Shown here piece by piece: positions 6,339-9,431 of a stretch of DNA of 9,431 nt. A program made the translations under genes and the position numbers. The stretch's first letter is position 1, and every line of letters begins with the position of its first letter. Origin of the DNA: an uncultured bacterium (GTDB lineage: Bacteria; Patescibacteriota; Minisyncoccia; CAIUEV01); the NCBI GenBank assembly GCA_903898335.1, contig CAIUEV010000081.1, forward strand, positions 1 through 9,431, written 5' to 3'. Under the pieces are notes generated by a model. The model saw nothing but the letters and a program-made list of their open reading frames with translations. It was not told where the DNA came from and searched no databases.

Positions 6339-7640
6339 ATGGAAATTACCAAAAGAGAGTCGGCCACTAAAATTAGTGTCAAGAAGTCTTTTCCTCAAGA
6401 TGAATTAGTTAAATTGGAAAAATCGGTTTTGAAGGAAGAGGCCGGCAATTTTAAATTCCCCGGCTTTCGTCAGGGAAAGGCCCCTTTGGATAAAGTCAGA
6501 GAGAAATTGATCGAAAGCGGTCAATGGGTTGAGGCTTTGAATTTAGCTCTCCAACGATCATTTCTTTTCGATTGGGATCAAAAAATGGCCTTAACCGAAG
6601 GTGATATGATCAGAATTTTCGACTTTAAAAGCGCCGGGGAAAACCCGCTTTCCATTGAATTTGTCTGTGAAATTTTTCCTCGTCTCAAAGCGGATACGTT
6701 AAAAAAAGTTTACACAAAAGCTAACATTGGAGAGAAAAAAAACGATTTTAAAGTTGAAGCCAAGGAAGTGGAAAACACTTTAAAGGAGCTGCAAAAACGC
6801 CGCACCGTTCTGCAACCTTTTGATGGAGCGGTCGAGAAGGGTAAAGACGCTTTTTTGAAGATTAGCTTGACCGGTACGGATAAATTTATTCAAGACATTC
6901 TGCATTGCGGACAAAACCGACTCGGCAAGGATGTAGAATCGACCGTAATCGGCATGAAAGAGGGGGAAGAAAAAACCGTTAAAATTTCTTTGGACGAAAA
7001 AACTTTGGAAAAGAATCCTCAATTGGCTCCGCTTGAACTGAAAGCCGACACCGAAACGGAACTAACCTTCAAGGTGGAAAAGATTTTTTCCGCCGATGAA
7101 CCTGAATTAAATGATGAATTCGCCAAGTCACTGGGCGATTTTAAGGATCTCAAAGATTTGAAGAAAAAATTGGAAGAGGGCATTTTGATGGAAAAACAAC
7201 AGCAGGAGAAGGATCGAAGACGAGAGGCTTTGGCTTTGTTTTTACTGGAAAGAATTGAGTTGGAAGTGCCAACTTCGATAGTCGAGAGGAATTTGGAAGA
7301 GGAAAAGAAACGAGCCCAGAAATATCTTGACCAACAACCGGAAGACAAGCAGAAGGAAACTATTCAGACCATAGAGAAAAGATTGAAAGATGAAATAAAA
7401 CTGCAACGTATTATTGAGACGATTGCCTTGGAGGAGAAAATCATTCCGAGCGAGAAGGAAATTGAGGAGGAGACAAATCGAATTTTAGCTCAGTACAGAA
7501 CCAAAGATGAGGCGGAGAAAGCTTTGGGTCAGGTTGAAGATTTCAAATCCCGAGTTTTACTTTCGCTAACCTATCAAAAAACTTTTGATTATTTGGAGAA
7601 AATCAACAAAATAACGGAAGATTTAAAAAATTTAAACTAA
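6339..7640 (+). CDS. tig: Trigger factor, ribosome-bound chaperone
   Basis: Trigger factor binds at the tunnel exit and shields emerging chains. The 433 residues follow the family layout: a ribosome-binding domain (about 1-120) with the signature GFRQGKAP (42-49), a peptidyl-prolyl isomerase-like domain (about 163-250), and a long helical C-terminal chaperone domain (about 255-433) rich in Glu and Lys. The isomerase domain keeps IGMKEGEEKTV (204-214), but the usual 'FIPGFE' active-site loop before it is absent (LHCGQNRLGKDVEST instead), so isomerase activity may be lost. The start ATG at 6339 gives a family-typical beginning (MEITKRES). The gene is 17 nt after rpmC and 6 nt before clpP, so co-transcription is very likely. 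Confidence 0.93.
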   Translation: MEITKRESATKISVKKSFPQDELVKLEKSVLKEEAGNFKFPGFRQGKAPLDKVREKLIESGQWVEALNLALQRSFLFDWDQKMALTEGDMIRIFDFKSAGENPLSIEFVCEIFPRLKADTLKKVYTKANIGEKKNDFKVEAKEVENTLKELQKRRTVLQPFDGAVEKGKDAFLKISLTGTDKFIQDILHCGQNRLGKDVESTVIGMKEGEEKTVKISLDEKTLEKNPQLAPLELKADTETELTFKVEKIFSADEPELNDEFAKSLGDFKDLKDLKKKLEEGILMEKQQQEKDRRREALALFLLERIELEVPTSIVERNLEEEKKRAQKYLDQQPEDKQKETIQTIEKRLKDEIKLQRIIETIALEEKIIPSEKEIEEETNRILAQYRTKDEAEKALGQVEDFKSRVLLSLTYQKTFDYLEKINKITEDLKNLN

Positions 7641-7646
7641 TCAAAA

Positions 7647-8222
7647 ATGTATCTTATTCCTACCGTAATTGAGAAATCAAGCGAGGGGGAAAGATCTTAC
7701 GACATCTACTCGCGCTTGCTAAAGGACCGCATTATTTTTCTCAGCGGAGCCATTGACGACGCCTCGGCCAACACAATAATCGCCCAATTGCTTTTTCTGG
7801 ACAATCAGGGCAGTGATCAGGAAATTCGGATTTTCATCAATTCTCCGGGAGGTTCGGTTAGCGCCGGATTGGCCATTTTTGATACGATCAACTACATAAA
7901 AAGCGAGGTTTCAACCATTTGCGTCGGCCTGGCGGCCAGCATGGGAGCGGTTTTGCTCTCCTCCGGCACCAGAGGCAAGCGTTTGGCTCTGCCCAATTCC
8001 GAAATTATGCTTCATCAAGTGATGGGCGGAGCGCAAGGTCAGGCCAGTGATATTGAGATTTCCGCCAAACATATTTTAAAAATCAAGGATCGATTGAACC
8101 GCATACTGGTCAAAAACACCGGCCAGTCGCTTGAAGTGATTGAAAAGGATACGGATCGCGATTTCTACATGTCCGCCGATGAAGCCAAAAAATACGGTCT
8201 GATCGATAAAATCATCAATTAA
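7647..8222 (+). CDS. clpP: ClpP, proteolytic subunit of the Clp protease
   Basis: ClpP is a serine peptidase whose two stacked heptameric rings degrade proteins fed in by ClpX, ClpA or ClpC. The catalytic triad is visible: Ser98 in GLAASMGAV, His123 in MLHQVMGG and Asp172 in DTDRDFYM, the same numbering as B. subtilis ClpP. The substrate-binding segment INSPGGSV (64-71) is also present. Length, 191 residues, is normal and there is little or no propeptide: the protein starts [10 protein letters not shown]. It follows tig by 6 nt, matching the widespread tig-clpP-clpX order. However, clpX does not follow here, so the partner ATPase must be encoded elsewhere. Confidence 0.97.
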   Translation: MYLIPTVIEKSSEGERSYDIYSRLLKDRIIFLSGAIDDASANTIIAQLLFLDNQGSDQEIRIFINSPGGSVSAGLAIFDTINYIKSEVSTICVGLAASMGAVLLSSGTRGKRLALPNSEIMLHQVMGGAQGQASDIEISAKHILKIKDRLNRILVKNTGQSLEVIEKDTDRDFYMSADEAKKYGLIDKIIN

Positions 8223-8240
8223 GCAATTTAATTTACCACT

Positions 8241-8600
8241 TTGAAAAAGAAAGCCAAGAAGAAAAAATTCAGTCGAAAAATGCGCAAACTCTCAAAGCTG
8301 AAGAGCGATAATCCTGTTTCTTCGGTAACGAGAAAAGACGAAATAGAAGAGGAAATTCCTCAAGAAAAGCCGGAGAAAACTGTGAAAGTCGAGGAGACAA
8401 AAGAGAAGGCCAAGAAAATCGTCAAGAAAAAAGTCAGAAAAGTCAGAAGTGATATGGCGAAACATCTGGACAGAGTTTTGGCTGTCAGCGTCATTTCTCT
8501 TGTACTGTTGGCGATAATTTATCGTCTGGAGCAGAGAAATCAGATTTTGGAAAAAATTAGAAATTTTGCGGAAGCCAAGCTGCCGTTTATTTTCGGCTAA
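8241..8600 (+). CDS. Small basic single-pass membrane protein, unrecognised
   Basis: I do not recognise this family. From the TTG at 8241 the product is 119 residues. An in-frame ATG at 8280 would give 106 and is an equally plausible start; neither has a Shine-Dalgarno. Seen: a very lysine-rich beginning (KKKAKKKKFSRKMRK), a Glu/Lys/Pro-rich, probably disordered stretch (about 32-70), one membrane helix (about 78-95, RVLAVSVISLVLLAIIY), and a short amphipathic tail of about 24 residues ending in LPFIFG. The positive-inside rule puts the long basic N-terminus in the cytoplasm. The gene lies 18 nt after clpP in the same frame, where clpX often stands, and 74 nt before rpsU. The basic end could bind RNA or ribosomes, but that is speculation. 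Confidence 0.7.
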   Translation: MKKKAKKKKFSRKMRKLSKLKSDNPVSSVTRKDEIEEEIPQEKPEKTVKVEETKEKAKKIVKKKVRKVRSDMAKHLDRVLAVSVISLVLLAIIYRLEQRNQILEKIRNFAEAKLPFIFG

Positions 8601-8657
8601 CTTGCCTTTATCTTTTTTGAGTGTTAGAAAGTAAAGTATTGTTTTAAATTTAATTAT

Positions 8658-8669
8658 AGGGGAGGAGGT
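8658..8669 (+). promoter_or_regulatory. Strong Shine-Dalgarno of rpsU
   Basis: AGGGGAGGAGGT contains AGGAGGT (8663-8669), a 7-nt match to the complement of the usual 16S 3' end, spaced 5 nt from the ATG at 8675. It is the only strong ribosome binding site in the window and settles the rpsU start. Confidence 0.85.
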
Positions 8670-8674
8670 TTTTT

Positions 8675-8935
8675 ATGGTTGAAGTTAGAAAAAAGGACAA
8701 CGAAAATTCGGAAACATTATTGAGACGCTTTACTCGCCGTTGGCAGGAAAGCGGTATTGGCGTTCGCGCCCGAAAAAGACGATTCTATCAGAAAGATTTT
8801 ACTAAACGCGAGAAAAGAATTCGTGCGCTTTACCGAGTGAAGAAGAAGAAAGAATATGAAACTTTGGAAAAATTAGGCAAATTGGAAGAGGAGCGATTCC
8901 GAAAAGGTAAGATTTATCAAAGAAGATCAATTTAA
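8675..8935 (+). CDS. rpsU: 30S ribosomal protein bS21, extended C-terminus
   Basis: bS21 binds on the 30S platform beside the 3' end of 16S rRNA, where mRNA pairs with the anti-Shine-Dalgarno. The core matches the family: VEVRKKDNENSETLLRRFTR (2-21), then ESGIGVRARKRRFYQK (25-40). At 86 residues it is longer than the common 55-70; the added tail (about 57-86) is charged and helical-looking (EYETLEKLGKLEEERF). The start ATG is fixed by an optimally placed, strong Shine-Dalgarno, unlike every other gene here. No clear promoter was found in the 74-nt upstream gap, which is AT-rich. ybeY follows after 13 nt. Tyr53 (in RALYRV) is near the position where Bacteroidota bS21 has a tyrosine contacting the anti-Shine-Dalgarno; that alignment is from memory. 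Confidence 0.92.
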   Translation: MVEVRKKDNENSETLLRRFTRRWQESGIGVRARKRRFYQKDFTKREKRIRALYRVKKKKEYETLEKLGKLEEERFRKGKIYQRRSI

Positions 8936-8948
8936 GCCTTGCTCGCAT

Positions 8949-9383
8949 ATGCTCAAAATCCATTGGGAAATCGATGAGGTTTCTCTAAAAAAAAGGGAGA
9001 TAGAAGAACAGCTCGTTTCAATCGAAAGAGAGTTGTTCTCCTCTCCTTTTTTTGTTGACCACAAAGGAAAAACCATCAATTTGATATTCTGCGACAGTCA
9101 GAAGATTCAAGAGTTAAACAAGAATTATCGAGGCAAGGACAGCGAAACAGACGTTTTGAGTTTTTCCGAACTTGATTTTGAGAATTTGGACGAATTTTTG
9201 GAGGAAAAAAAATCCCTCGGTGAAATATTTATTAATTACGATTGGATTAAAGAAGGCAAAGATCACGGCTTGATCGGAATACGCGAACTTTTCGTTCACG
9301 GCGCTCTGCATTTGATCGGCTTTGACCACGAAAAAGATAACGGAGAGATGAAACAAGCAGAAAAAACATTTTGCAGTCGATAA
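8949..9383 (+). CDS. ybeY: YbeY, rRNA maturation endoribonuclease; C-terminus probably frameshifted
   Basis: YbeY is a metal-dependent endoribonuclease needed for 16S rRNA 3' end maturation and ribosome quality control. The zinc site is intact: HGALHLIGFDH carries His117, His121 and His127. The conserved NYRGKDSETDVLSFSE (59-74) and LGEIFIN (90-96) are also present. At 144 residues it is slightly short, and the end EMKQAEKTFCSR is not family-like. One extra A in the A6 run at 9361-9366 would instead give EK-NILQSIKIPSKIRQLESS, ending at the TAA of 9419-9421, a better match to the usual helical tail. This may be a sequencing or assembly error, a real truncation or slippage; the active site is unaffected. 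The gene is 13 nt after rpsU, and there is no Shine-Dalgarno. Confidence 0.9.
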   Translation: MLKIHWEIDEVSLKKREIEEQLVSIERELFSSPFFVDHKGKTINLIFCDSQKIQELNKNYRGKDSETDVLSFSELDFENLDEFLEEKKSLGEIFINYDWIKEGKDHGLIGIRELFVHGALHLIGFDHEKDNGEMKQAEKTFCSR

Positions 9384-9431
9384 AAATTCCCTCTAAAATA
9401 AGACAGTTAGAAAGTTCATAAAGTTATTAAA

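Noticed and set aside
8582..8618. Terminator after the small membrane protein gene (GCCG/CGGC stem, later T run)
   Set aside because: The stem is 4 bp with an 8-nt loop, lies inside the coding end, and the T run begins about 15 nt too far downstream.
8617..8654. Promoter of rpsU (TTGAGT with TTTAAT)
   Set aside because: The spacing between the hexamers is far from 17 bp and no extended -10 is present.
9361..9367. Classical -1 programmed frameshift at A AAA AAC in ybeY
   Set aside because: The heptamer is out of phase with the ybeY reading frame, so tandem slippage would not give the observed tail; a missing A or slippage on the run fits better.
8623..9415. Repeat GTTAGAAAGT at 8623-8632 and 9406-9415
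   Set aside because: A 10-nt match between two sites is expected many times by chance in a window of this size and AT content.

Overview
The window looks like a piece of a Candidate Phyla Radiation (Patescibacteria) chromosome, most likely Parcubacteria-like. That placement is inference from gene content and style; no rRNA gene is present to confirm it. The reasons are: an archaeal-type UMP kinase, a substrate-binding protein held by a membrane anchor with no transporter genes beside it, a surface protein carrying the end of an S74-type chaperone domain, a broken-up S10 ribosomal protein cluster, and near-absence of Shine-Dalgarno sequences. All genes are on the + strand and tightly packed; the longest gap is 99 nt. 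No tRNA, rRNA, CRISPR array or insertion sequence was seen.

Layout. Positions 1-868 hold the C-terminal part of a surface protein whose N-terminus lies off the left edge. Next come grpE (936-1457), with an extended -10 promoter and a long inverted repeat around its start codon, then a family 5 solute-binding protein (1491-3266) and an archaeal-type pyrH (3318-4010). After a 99-nt gap with terminator/promoter-like sequence comes a ribosomal run rpsS-rplV-rpsC-rplP-rpmC (4110-6321) with spacers of 24-26 nt. This runs straight into tig (trigger factor) and clpP, then a small unrecognised membrane protein (8241-8600), rpsU (8675-8935) and ybeY (8949-9383).

How the genes fit together. The region concerns making and checking proteins: ribosomal proteins, the ribosome-bound chaperone trigger factor, the DnaK exchange factor GrpE, the ClpP protease and the rRNA endonuclease YbeY. 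The five ribosomal genes are an inner slice of the classical S10 operon. The usual upstream neighbours (rpsJ, rplC, rplD, rplW, rplB) and downstream neighbours (rpsQ, rplN) are absent, and tig-clpP has joined the end.

The most interesting signals are in regulation. Of the twelve genes with visible starts, only rpsU has a strong, well-spaced Shine-Dalgarno sequence; ten have none and rplP has a weak one. This resembles Bacteroidota, where bS21 masks the anti-Shine-Dalgarno and rpsU is thought to be self-regulated through its own strong site. A 13-of-14 inverted repeat at grpE brackets the -10 element and contains the start codon, so it could be an operator or, in read-through transcripts, an AU-rich hairpin hiding the start. 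The end of ybeY looks frameshifted at a run of six A's, with a family-like tail continuing in another frame.
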